A program made the translations under genes and the position numbers. Below the pieces are notes generated by a model, which was not told where the DNA came from, did not search any database, and was given only the letters and a program-made list of their open reading frames with translations. 6,142 nt of DNA from NCBI GenBank assembly GCA_022562375.1, contig JADFPK010000114.1:1-6142 (forward strand), in the 5' to 3' direction. Shown here in pieces: positions 1-5,066 of this stretch; the first letter of the stretch is position 1, and each line of letters begins with the position of its first letter. This DNA is from Pseudomonadota bacterium (lineage in GTDB: Bacteria; Pseudomonadota; Alphaproteobacteria; SMXQ01).

Positions 1-1
1 C

Positions 2-559
2 CAGGGCAAAAGTGAACCCCAGGGGCGGGAGGCGAAGGCCGCCCGGGCCTCGGACGCGGTCTCGATCGCCGTCGGCAATGTCATCGGCGAGTGGGCGGTG
101 CTTTATGAATACGATGAGATTCCCTTGACGCCGGAGCTCGGGCGCGCCATCCGCAAGGACCGCGCCTTCAGGCTTCGCCCCAGCCAGCTCGGAAAACTCA
201 AGCGAATGACGGCGGCAAGACGGCGCGTCGGCGAGGCGCGCATAACCTTGCGGACCAAGACCAGGGGCAACGTCGCCTCGGCGTTCCGCGAGCTGAAGAT
301 CAGCAAGGACGGCCTAGGTCTGGTGTTTCACCTCGCCGCCGACGATGAATTGGCCCAACTCAAGGGGACCGTCGGTTTGAAGATCGAGCCCGACGCCGGT
401 TATTTCCAGGAAGTGTTCTGGTTCTGGGCCGCGCGCCTGCAATCGGCGGCGACCGCCTTGGGCGTTCTCGCGCCCGATGGCGAATTCTATATGCTGAAAG
501 GAAAGCACAAGGACCCCTGGCCGCTGATCCGGGACTCCGGCGGCGCGCTCCGCAGATGA
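2..559 (+). CDS. Unrecognised protein, C-terminal part (5' end outside window)
   Basis: The reading frame is open from base 2 to the TGA at 557-559, giving about 185 residues. The only in-frame start of the usual kind is a GTG at 98. It has no Shine-Dalgarno sequence in front of it, and the codons upstream of it already read like protein (for example VSIAVGNVIGEWAVLYEYDE). I therefore treat the gene as entering from the left edge rather than starting at 98. The protein is soluble-looking: a basic stretch (LGKLKRMTAARRRVGEARI), then mixed strand-like and helical segments, then an aromatic-rich segment (YFQEVFWFWAARLQ), and a C-terminus ending DPWPLIRDSGGALRR. I see no transmembrane helix, Walker motif, HTH or metal site. 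I do not recognise the family and assign no function. An ATGA overlap links it to a possible small downstream ORF. The alternative is a 153-residue protein starting at GTG 98. Confidence 0.6.
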   Translation, partial: QGKSEPQGREAKAARASDAVSIAVGNVIGEWAVLYEYDEIPLTPELGRAIRKDRAFRLRPSQLGKLKRMTAARRRVGEARITLRTKTRGNVASAFRELKISKDGLGLVFHLAADDELAQLKGTVGLKIEPDAGYFQEVFWFWAARLQSAATALGVLAPDGEFYMLKGKHKDPWPLIRDSGGALRR

Positions 560-708
560 CCGAATGGCGGCCATGTGATCCGCCGGTTATGGGCCGAAAA
601 ATGAACGAGAAAAATTTTTCTTCGACTGTTGCACCCGTGACCGAGGATGGCACAGATATGAGAACAGCTAACAGAGGACTGAAGGCAGCCGATCTTCGGG
701 GTGGTTGA
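556..708 (+). CDS. Possible small ORF overlapping the upstream stop (ATGA)
   Basis: An ATG at 556-558 overlaps the TGA (557-559) of the preceding gene and opens a 50-codon frame ending at TGA 706-708. The start of the product reads MTEWRPCDPPVMGRKMNEKN. Further in-frame ATGs lie at 589 and 601, and none has a strong Shine-Dalgarno sequence. The overlap is the arrangement used for translational coupling, which is the main argument for a real gene. Against it are the short length, the unusual composition, no recognisable domain, and a 3' end that runs into the GTTGACG repeat cluster. It may be only a chance frame in decayed DNA. Confidence 0.22.
   Translation: MTEWRPCDPPVMGRKMNEKNFSSTVAPVTEDGTDMRTANRGLKAADLRGG
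608..621. repeat. Perfect AT-rich 14-bp palindrome
   Basis: AGAAAAATTTTTCT is its own reverse complement and has no central loop. It stands out in GC-rich DNA, lying about 50 bases after the stop of the left-edge gene. It lacks the GC stem and trailing T-run of a rho-independent terminator. It could be a protein-binding or DNA-bending site, or chance. Confidence 0.4.
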
Positions 709-753
709 CGAGGTTGACGGCGTTAGTTGACGGTTGACGGCTGTTAGTTGACG
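704..753. repeat. GTTGACG heptamer cluster with a 20/21-bp tandem duplication
   Basis: GTTGACG occurs five times, at 704, 713, 726, 733 and 747. The last four are arranged as two adjacent copies of one larger unit: 713-732 (GTTGACGGCGTTAGTTGACG) and 733-753, which is identical except for one inserted T after GTTGACGGC. A further GTTGACG lies at 812-818 and an inverted copy (CGTCAAC) at 866-872. CTAACAG at 668-674 is the inverted match of CTGTTAG at 741-747. Short intergenic repeat families of this look are known in many bacteria, but I do not recognise this one. TTGACG resembles a -35 hexamer, yet no good -10 partners were seen. Confidence 0.7.
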
Positions 754-1045
754 AAGGAGGCCGCGAAAGCCAAGGAAACAGCGGTGCGCACCAGCAAAAT
801 CGTCCGCGCCCGTTGACGACACGGACGCTCACGCGCGCGAGGAAGAGATTATCGAGGCGGCGGCGCGTCAACAGGTCGCCGTCACCCACACCCACCGGCG
901 GGATCTGGCGCGGCTCGCCAAGATCACCCGTGAGTTGGCGGGCAAGCTACCATGGGCAGATACCGTAAAGAACATGCGGATCACGGTAATTCGCCGTGCC
1001 ATTCGCCGGCGTGAGAAATTTACGAACGGAGAAATCCGAGGATGA
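748..1045 (+). pseudogene. Probable remnant of a small phage-type gene (terminase small subunit-like?)
   Basis: Two abutting frames look like one broken gene. The first (TTG 748 to TGA 814-816) reads TKEAAKAKETAVRTSKIVRAR. The second frame, open from 752 to TGA 1043-1045, has no usable start but from about 812 reads like coherent protein: an acidic, Ala-rich segment (DAHAREEEIIEAAARQQ), then VAVTHTHRRDLARLAKITRE, and a basic tail (ADTVKNM followed by several Arg). The acidic linker followed by a helical segment with HRRD-L/I-AR recalls small phage proteins annotated as terminase small subunit or HTH proteins in alphaproteobacterial prophages. That match is from memory, not a search. A frameshift near 811-815 and a missing N-terminal HTH part would make it non-functional. 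Its 3' end overlaps the tetR 3' end by 26 bases on the opposite strand. It could instead be a chance open frame in GC-rich DNA. Confidence 0.33.
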
Positions 1046-1733
1046 CCTCTCGGGCATGCCGGCGCCGCTCCGCCAGCCATTTTGGATCGCTCAGGTCCTG
1101 TTGAAACGTTATCGACAGGGTGTGGCGGTTCGACACGTGGACATAGCTCAGCGACAGGATTGAGATATAGAGCTGAATCGGGTCGACGTTTTTACGAAAG
1201 ACGCCCTCTTTCTGGCCGCGCCGGAGCAGGTCCTTGATCGTCTCGACCAGTGGGGTGCTGGCCTGGGGCACGAATTTCGATTTCTTCAGGTAGCGGCCGT
1301 GTAGGGTGTTCTCGTTGCTGATCATGCGGATGAACTCCTGATGCTCCAGCATGTGGTCGAAGGTGAACTCGACCAGCGCCGACATGGCGCTGAGCGGATC
1401 CAGATGCAGAAGGTCGAGTTCCTCCTCGCGCGAGCGAAGCTGCCGGTAGACCCGTTCCAGGGCGGCCAGGTACAGGCTCTCCTTGCTGCCGAAGTAATGG
1501 TAGATCATACGGATGTTGCACCGCGCCCGTCTGGCGATCTGGTTTATTCTGGCGCCATCGAAACCCTTGGCGCAGAACTCTTTCAACCCGGCCACCAGGA
1601 TCTTTTTCCGGGACGCGATGGCATTGCGTTTTTGCCGGCGCCGTGCAGGCCTGCCCCGGTTTCCGCCGCCGCTCCGACCGGCGGTCGGCTCCTCGGCGTC
1701 GTGGCCGGGTTCCGTCGCGGTGTCTTTTTTCAT
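1020..1733 (-). CDS. TetR/AcrR-family transcriptional regulator
   Basis: This 237-residue DNA-binding regulator probably represses its own gene and the divergent transport operon. After a long, disordered, basic N-terminal tail (GRPARRRQKRNA at about residues 27-38), residues 41-88 form the TetR N-terminal domain: helix 1 is SRKKILVAGLKEFCAKGFDG, the HTH is ARINQIARRARCNIRMIYHY, and FGSKESLY closes the domain. Residues from about 113 to 237 are a helical ligand-binding/dimerisation domain (HMLEHQEFIRMISNEN, QLYISILSLSYVH) of the type in RutR-like and related TetR proteins. The ATG at 1733 is chosen because it is the only in-frame start before an upstream stop and has AGAGG five bases ahead. 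Divergent placement beside a BMP-type importer suggests that it responds to the imported substrate or a breakdown product; this is inference. The tail is longer than in most TetR proteins. Confidence 0.93.
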   Translation of the reverse strand: MKKDTATEPGHDAEEPTAGRSGGGNRGRPARRRQKRNAIASRKKILVAGLKEFCAKGFDGARINQIARRARCNIRMIYHYFGSKESLYLAALERVYRQLRSREEELDLLHLDPLSAMSALVEFTFDHMLEHQEFIRMISNENTLHGRYLKKSKFVPQASTPLVETIKDLLRRGQKEGVFRKNVDPIQLYISILSLSYVHVSNRHTLSITFQQDLSDPKWLAERRRHAREVILGFLRS

Positions 1734-1781
1734 CGGCGCCTCTATCGGCGTAAGATCATGGCTTTTTGTGGTTATGATTCC

Positions 1782-1810
1782 ATTGGAACACCCGTTGACT
1801 CAGAGTTCAA
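1782..1810 (-). promoter_or_regulatory. Candidate tetR promoter
   Basis: Read on the minus strand, TTGAAC (1810-1805) is followed after 17 bases by TCCAAT (1787-1782). These match the -35 and -10 consensus at four of six positions each. The -10 lies within a short near-palindrome, TTCCA-T-TGGAA (1778-1788). The promoter directly abuts the operator-like dyad at 1811-1832, which would suit autoregulation. It is predicted from sequence only. Confidence 0.3.
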
Positions 1811-1823
1811 TAAGTAAGAGACT
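1795..1823 (+). promoter_or_regulatory. Candidate promoter of the transport operon
   Basis: TTGACT at 1795-1800 matches the -35 consensus at five of six positions. The hexamer at 17-base spacing (GAGACT, 1818-1823) is a poor -10 and lies in the centre of the dyad at 1811-1832. If it is used, a regulator on the dyad would block the -10 region directly. The true -10 may differ, since no good hexamer is visible at standard spacing. Confidence 0.28.
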
Positions 1824-1832
1824 GTTTACTTA
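1811..1832. promoter_or_regulatory. Operator-like dyad, probable TetR binding site
   Basis: The seven-base arms TAAGTAA (1811-1817) and TTACTTA (1826-1832) are perfect reverse complements across an eight-base spacer, giving a 22-bp site. Size and symmetry fit TetR-family operators, which are bound by dimers. It lies between the divergent tetR and binding-protein genes and touches the candidate promoters on both sides. The assignment to the adjacent regulator is inference from position and form. Confidence 0.6.
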
Positions 1833-1846
1833 AAAAAATTGTTGGT

Positions 1847-1856
1847 GGGCGCGCCC
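1847..1856. repeat. GC palindrome GGGCGCGCCC in the operon leader
   Basis: This is a perfect 10-bp palindrome, 15 bases after the operator-like dyad and 55 bases before the binding-protein start. It may be a second protein site or simply chance in GC-rich DNA. It is too compact to form a good RNA hairpin. Confidence 0.3.
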
Positions 1857-1900
1857 GAATATGTGCGATTCACCGTCTTTCAACGCCCAGGAAAACAGGG

Positions 1901-1905
1901 GGAGG
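1901..1905 (+). promoter_or_regulatory. Ribosome binding site deciding the binding-protein start
   Basis: GGAGG, within a longer purine run, sits six bases before the ATG at 1912. The other in-frame ATG, at 1861, has only GGGCGCGCCCGAAT before it and would put 17 unrelated residues ahead of a good export signal. This site therefore selects 1912. Confidence 0.85.
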
Positions 1906-1911
1906 TATTCA

Positions 1912-3024
1912 ATGTCAATTCATCGTCGTATCAGCCGTCGTGAAGTCGTGCGGACCGGGGCGAACGTGATCGCCGCCAGTAGCCTGTTCGCCTTATTGCC
2001 GAAGATGGCGTCGGCGGCGAAACCGATCACCGTCGGGTTCATTTACGTCGGCCCGCGCCAGGATTTCGGCTGGAACCAATCGCACTGGGACGCGGCCCGC
2101 AAGATTGCCAAGATGGACGGCGTCAAGGTCGTCGAACAGGAGAACGTGCCCGAGACCGCCGAAGTCGAGAAGGTCATGAAAAGTATGATCCAGCTGGACG
2201 GCGCCACGGTCATCATGGCGACCTCGTTCGGGTACTGGAAGAGCATCAAGAAAATGGCCGTGGCGCACCCGGACGTCCTGTTCACCCATATCGGCGCCAT
2301 CTGGAAGCCCGGCGACCCTAAGAACATCATCGGCTACCGCGGCTATATGGAAGAGCCGCATTACCTCTGCGGCATCGCCGCCGGGCGCATGAGCAAGACC
2401 GGCAAGATTGGCTTCATCGGCTCGAAGCCGCTCTACTTCATCTACAACAACTGCAACGGCTTTATCCTCGGCGCGCGATCCGTCAACCCGAGCCTGACCT
2501 GCAACGTGGTGATCACCGGGTCGTGGAACGATCCCGTCAAGGAGGCGGAGACCACCAACGGCCTTATCGACCAGGGCTGCGACGTGATCATCGCCAACGT
2601 CGACAGCTCGAAAGTCGCCATCGAGACCGCCGAACGGCGCGGCGTCTACACCTGCGGCTATCATTCGGATTGCAGTACCCTGGCGCCGAAGGGTTTCCTC
2701 ACCGGGGCCGAGTGGAATTGGGCGTCGGCGGCGGATTTCGTCGAAGCCTGGCGGACCGGCGGAAAATACCCGAACCTGCTGCGCGGCGGGTTCAAGCGCA
2801 ACATGGTCAGGCTCAGCCCGTTCGGGAAGGCCGTGCCGCAAAAGGTTCGCGATGAAATCCTCAAGGCCAAGCAGGGCTTTATCGACGACTCCCTGAAGCT
2901 TTACAAGGGGCCACTCAAGGACAACAAGGGCAACGTCGTCCTCAAGGACGGACAGGTTATCGACAACGAAGACACCAAGTTCAAGCTTGGCGTCCGTTTC
3001 TTCGTCGAGGGCGCGGTGGGCTGA
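1912..3024 (+). CDS. BMP/PnrA-family ABC transporter substrate-binding protein
   Basis: This 370-residue periplasmic binding protein captures the ligand for the importer encoded downstream. The first 36 residues are an export signal: a basic N-terminus with SRREVV (R9-R10, a twin-arginine-like motif), a hydrophobic stretch (VIAASSLFALLP), and an ASA-type cleavage site near residue 35. No lipobox cysteine is present, so a soluble periplasmic protein is expected rather than a lipoprotein. The mature part follows the Bmp family (PF02608) pattern: ITVGFIYVGPRQDFGWNQSH at about 39-58, ATSFGYWKS, KIGFIGSKPL, FILGARSVNP, SWNDPVKEAE, LIDQGCDVI, GYHSD and LTGAEWNW, then a C-terminal segment ending RFFVEGAVG. 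Characterised relatives (PnrA/TmpC, YufN) bind nucleosides, so a nucleoside, base or related compound is likely, but I cannot read the ligand from sequence. As the first gene of the operon it probably responds to the divergent TetR protein. Confidence 0.93.
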   Translation: MSIHRRISRREVVRTGANVIAASSLFALLPKMASAAKPITVGFIYVGPRQDFGWNQSHWDAARKIAKMDGVKVVEQENVPETAEVEKVMKSMIQLDGATVIMATSFGYWKSIKKMAVAHPDVLFTHIGAIWKPGDPKNIIGYRGYMEEPHYLCGIAAGRMSKTGKIGFIGSKPLYFIYNNCNGFILGARSVNPSLTCNVVITGSWNDPVKEAETTNGLIDQGCDVIIANVDSSKVAIETAERRGVYTCGYHSDCSTLAPKGFLTGAEWNWASAADFVEAWRTGGKYPNLLRGGFKRNMVRLSPFGKAVPQKVRDEILKAKQGFIDDSLKLYKGPLKDNKGNVVLKDGQVIDNEDTKFKLGVRFFVEGAVG

Positions 3025-3041
3025 GCGAGCCTCGGGCGGAC

Positions 3042-3062
3042 GGACCCCGTTCAATGGGGGCC
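3042..3062 (+). promoter_or_regulatory. Intercistronic hairpin after the binding-protein gene
   Basis: CCCCGT (3045-3050) pairs with ATGGGG (3054-3059) over a three-base loop, with one G-U pair. GG 3042-3043 can add pairing with CC 3061-3062 across one mismatch. No T-run follows, so it is not a classical terminator. In importer operons such hairpins often protect the binding-protein mRNA or dampen downstream expression. That role is inferred here. Confidence 0.35.
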
Positions 3063-3078
3063 TCTTGCTCAAAAGCCG

Positions 3079-4140
3079 GTGTTTAGTGCGACCTTTCATC
3101 ACGGGTTGGAGGCGGTGGTCATCAATACCGCCGCCCTCCTTCTCACCCTCGTCGGCTTCGGGATTTTCGTAAGCCTTTACGGACACGACCCGATGGAGGT
3201 CTTTTACGTCCTGTATCTGGGCGCCTTCGCGACCCAGATATCCATCGAAAGCACCCTGACCCAGGCCGCCCCCTTGATGCTGACGGCGCTATGCACGGCC
3301 CTCCCGGCACGGGCCGGCCTTCTGGTCATCGGCGGTGAAGGGGCGCTGGTCATCGGCGGTGTCGCCACCGTTTTGGTCGGCGTGCATCTCGGCGGCCTTC
3401 CGTTCGCGCTCGGCGTCGCCATCATGGGCCTGACCGGCGCGTTCGCGGGCGGGTTGTGGATTGGCGCCGCCGGGGCGCTGCGTCAGTACCGGGGCGTCAA
3501 CGAAACCATCTCGACGCTGCTCATGAACTACATCGCGATCGCTATCATGAGCCATCTCGTCACCGGCCCAATCCGGGATTACGAGCAGGTGTTGAAAACC
3601 TCCAGCTGGAGCATTCCGGAAAACCTGATGGTCGGAACCGTGCCGGGCCTCGACGTTCATTGGGGCCTGGCGGTCGGCGTCATCGTCTGCGTCTTGCTCT
3701 ACGTGGTGATGCGGCGGATGACATTTGGTTTCGCCGTCGATATCCTCGGTGGCAATCAGCGCGCCGCTCAAATGGCGGGCCTGCCCATCAATCGCATGGT
3801 CGTGATCTGCTGTTTTTTGGGCGGCGCCGGGGCCGGCCTCGCCGGAGCCATGGAGATCATGGCGGTGCACGGGTTTGCCAGCGAATCCCTGGTCGTCGGT
3901 TTCGGCTACGCCGGGATCCTGATCGCTTTTCTCGCCCGCCAGAACCCGCTCGCCATCATCCTGGTGGCGATCTTGCTGGGCGGCATTGCGGCCAGCGGCG
4001 GCCTCCTGCAACGCCGCTTCGACCTGCCCGACGCCACGACGGCGGTCCTGCAGGGAATGCTGTTCATGATGGTGCTGGCCAGCAACACGGCTTACGGCCG
4101 GTTCAAGTTCCTGCAACCGAGGGAGGCCCGGACGGCATGA
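3079..4140 (+). CDS. ABC transporter permease, BPD_transp_2 type (first)
   Basis: This 353-residue inner-membrane protein forms half of the translocation channel. Hydrophobic helices begin at about residue 12 (VVINTAALLLTLVGFGIF) and continue to about 335. Family landmarks of BMP-linked permeases (YufP-like, PF02653) are present: LPARAGLLVIGGEGAL at about 75-90, GVNETISTLLMNYIA at 139-153, GGNQRAAQMAGLP at 224-236, GAGLAGAMEI at 251-260 and GYAGILIAFLARQNPL at 276-291. The start is uncertain. GTG 3079 is the first usable codon after the preceding stop but has no Shine-Dalgarno sequence. TTG 3106 and GTG 3115 are other options, the latter with GGAGG only two bases ahead. The gap to the binding-protein gene is 54 bases and holds a hairpin. 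The frame stays open across that gap, so the two genes share one frame, separated by a single TGA. The 3' end overlaps the next gene by ATGA. Confidence 0.92.
   Translation: MFSATFHHGLEAVVINTAALLLTLVGFGIFVSLYGHDPMEVFYVLYLGAFATQISIESTLTQAAPLMLTALCTALPARAGLLVIGGEGALVIGGVATVLVGVHLGGLPFALGVAIMGLTGAFAGGLWIGAAGALRQYRGVNETISTLLMNYIAIAIMSHLVTGPIRDYEQVLKTSSWSIPENLMVGTVPGLDVHWGLAVGVIVCVLLYVVMRRMTFGFAVDILGGNQRAAQMAGLPINRMVVICCFLGGAGAGLAGAMEIMAVHGFASESLVVGFGYAGILIAFLARQNPLAIILVAILLGGIAASGGLLQRRFDLPDATTAVLQGMLFMMVLASNTAYGRFKFLQPREARTA
4121..4126 (+). promoter_or_regulatory. Ribosome binding site for the second permease
   Basis: GGGAGG lies ten bases before the ATG at 4137, inside the end of the first permease gene. 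It supports 4137 as the start. The same frame is open far upstream (from about 3456), but there it is a non-coding shadow of the first permease. Confidence 0.65.
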
Positions 4141-5066
4141 CGGGGGCCGATGACCTTGGCTGGTGGGGTGTCTTGATTGCCGTGATCGGTGGCGCCATTC
4201 GCCTGTCGACGCCCTACCTCTTCGTCAGCCTGGGCGAGACCCTGACCGAAAAGGGCGGGCGCGTGAACTTAGGTCTCGAGGGCATTCTCGTCATGGGCGC
4301 CATGAGCGGCTACGGCATCGCGGTAATCACCGGCGAGCCGTGGCTCGGCGTCTTCGTGGCCGGGCTGGCCGGGGCCTCGCTGGCGCTGCTCCACGGGTTG
4401 ATCTGCAATCTGCCCAGAGTCAATGACATCGCTGTCGGGATTTCGTTGTTCGTCTTCGGGACCGGCTTGGCGTTTTTCCTGGGCAAGGCTTTCATCCATC
4501 CCTCGGCGCCCCGCCTGCCGCATCTGGAACTGGGCGCCTGGAGCTCCTATCCGCAGGTGCGCTCGGCGTTGGAGATCAATTCGCTCTTCCTCATCGGCAT
4601 GATCCTAGCCCCGATGCTGGCCTGGGGGCTCAAGAATACCAGATGGGGGTTGATCCTCCGGACCGTCGGCGACAGCACCGAAGCGGCGACGGCCTTGGGC
4701 TACAGCGTCAATCTCGTGCGCACGCTCGGGACCGTGGCCGGAGGGTTTCTCTCCGGCGTTGGCGGCTCGTTCCTGTCGCTCTATTACCCGGGCACTTGGA
4801 ACGAGGGACTGTCCAGCGGCCAGGGACTGATGGCGGTGGCCCTGGTCATCTTCGCCCGCTGGAACCCGATCTATTGCTTTTACGTATCGCTGCTGTTCGG
4901 CGCGGCGACGGCATTGGGCCCGGCGCTGCAAACCGTCGGCTTTACCGAGAACTACTACCTCTACGGGGCGGCGCCCTATGTCCTGACTCTGATCCTGCTC
5001 ATTTACAGCTCGTCCACCAAGCACGCCCTCGCCGGGGCGCCCAGCGAAGTGTCGATCAGCCGATGA
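4137..5066 (+). CDS. ABC transporter permease, BPD_transp_2 type (second)
   Basis: This 309-residue inner-membrane protein is the second channel half of the importer. It follows the YufQ-like pattern: an N-terminal helix (GVLIAVIGGAIRLSTPYLFV), the conserved block LGETLTEKGGRVNLGLEGIL at about 32-51, further helices (GVFVAGLAGASLALLHGLIC; LFLIGMILAPMLAWGL), the cytoplasmic loop RTVGDSTEAATALGYSVN at 175-192, and GLSSGQGLMAVALVIFARWN at 224-243, where relatives have G..AG.G.IALALVIFG.W.P. The N-terminal half is shorter than in the first permease, as is normal for this pair. The ATG overlaps the preceding stop (ATGA, 4137-4140) and has a Shine-Dalgarno sequence ten bases ahead. The stop overlaps the ATPase start in the same way, so the genes are almost certainly one translationally coupled operon. 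Confidence 0.93.
   Translation: MTGADDLGWWGVLIAVIGGAIRLSTPYLFVSLGETLTEKGGRVNLGLEGILVMGAMSGYGIAVITGEPWLGVFVAGLAGASLALLHGLICNLPRVNDIAVGISLFVFGTGLAFFLGKAFIHPSAPRLPHLELGAWSSYPQVRSALEINSLFLIGMILAPMLAWGLKNTRWGLILRTVGDSTEAATALGYSVNLVRTLGTVAGGFLSGVGGSFLSLYYPGTWNEGLSSGQGLMAVALVIFARWNPIYCFYVSLLFGAATALGPALQTVGFTENYYLYGAAPYVLTLILLIYSSSTKHALAGAPSEVSISR

Larger units (their letters stand above)
560..1019. other. Gene-poor stretch with repeats and gene remnants
   Basis: This stretch of about 460 bases separates the left-edge gene from the convergent tetR gene. It contains no complete gene with start, ribosome binding site and recognisable product. It holds a weak small ORF, an AT palindrome, GTTGACG repeats and a frame resembling a decayed phage gene. 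An AAGGAGG at 754-760 is a good Shine-Dalgarno match, but no start codon follows at the proper distance. I found no convincing rho-independent terminator for either flanking gene. The mixture suggests DNA undergoing decay after an insertion. Confidence 0.5.

Noticed and set aside
704..753. GTTGACG repeats as a CRISPR array
   Set aside because: The repeats are seven bases (or 20-21 in two abutting copies) without spacers of regular length, and no cas gene is present.
754..760. AAGGAGG as a working ribosome binding site
   Set aside because: It matches the consensus, but no ATG, GTG or TTG follows at normal spacing; the next start codon (GTG 784) opens a frame that stops at 816.
961..988. TACCGT...ACGGTA inverted repeat as a tetR terminator
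   Set aside because: The stem is six bases with a 16-base loop and no T-run on the minus strand, so it does not look like a rho-independent terminator.
1341..1833. Plus-strand open frames opposite the tetR gene
   Set aside because: They lie antisense to a clear TetR protein and show no domain. Their 3' ends run through the divergent promoter region.
1861..1911. Upstream in-frame ATG (1861) as the binding-protein start
   Set aside because: It has no ribosome binding site and adds 17 residues before the export signal; the ATG at 1912 has GGAGG at ideal spacing.
1993..3186. 397-codon open frame on the minus strand over the binding-protein gene
   Set aside because: It is an antisense shadow of a GC-rich coding region. 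The plus-strand frame matches the Bmp family throughout, while the minus frame has no recognisable domain.
3456..4136. N-terminal extension of the second permease frame
   Set aside because: The frame is open by chance under the first permease and reads as Arg-, Gly- and Pro-rich low-quality sequence. The true start is the ATGA at 4137 with a ribosome binding site.
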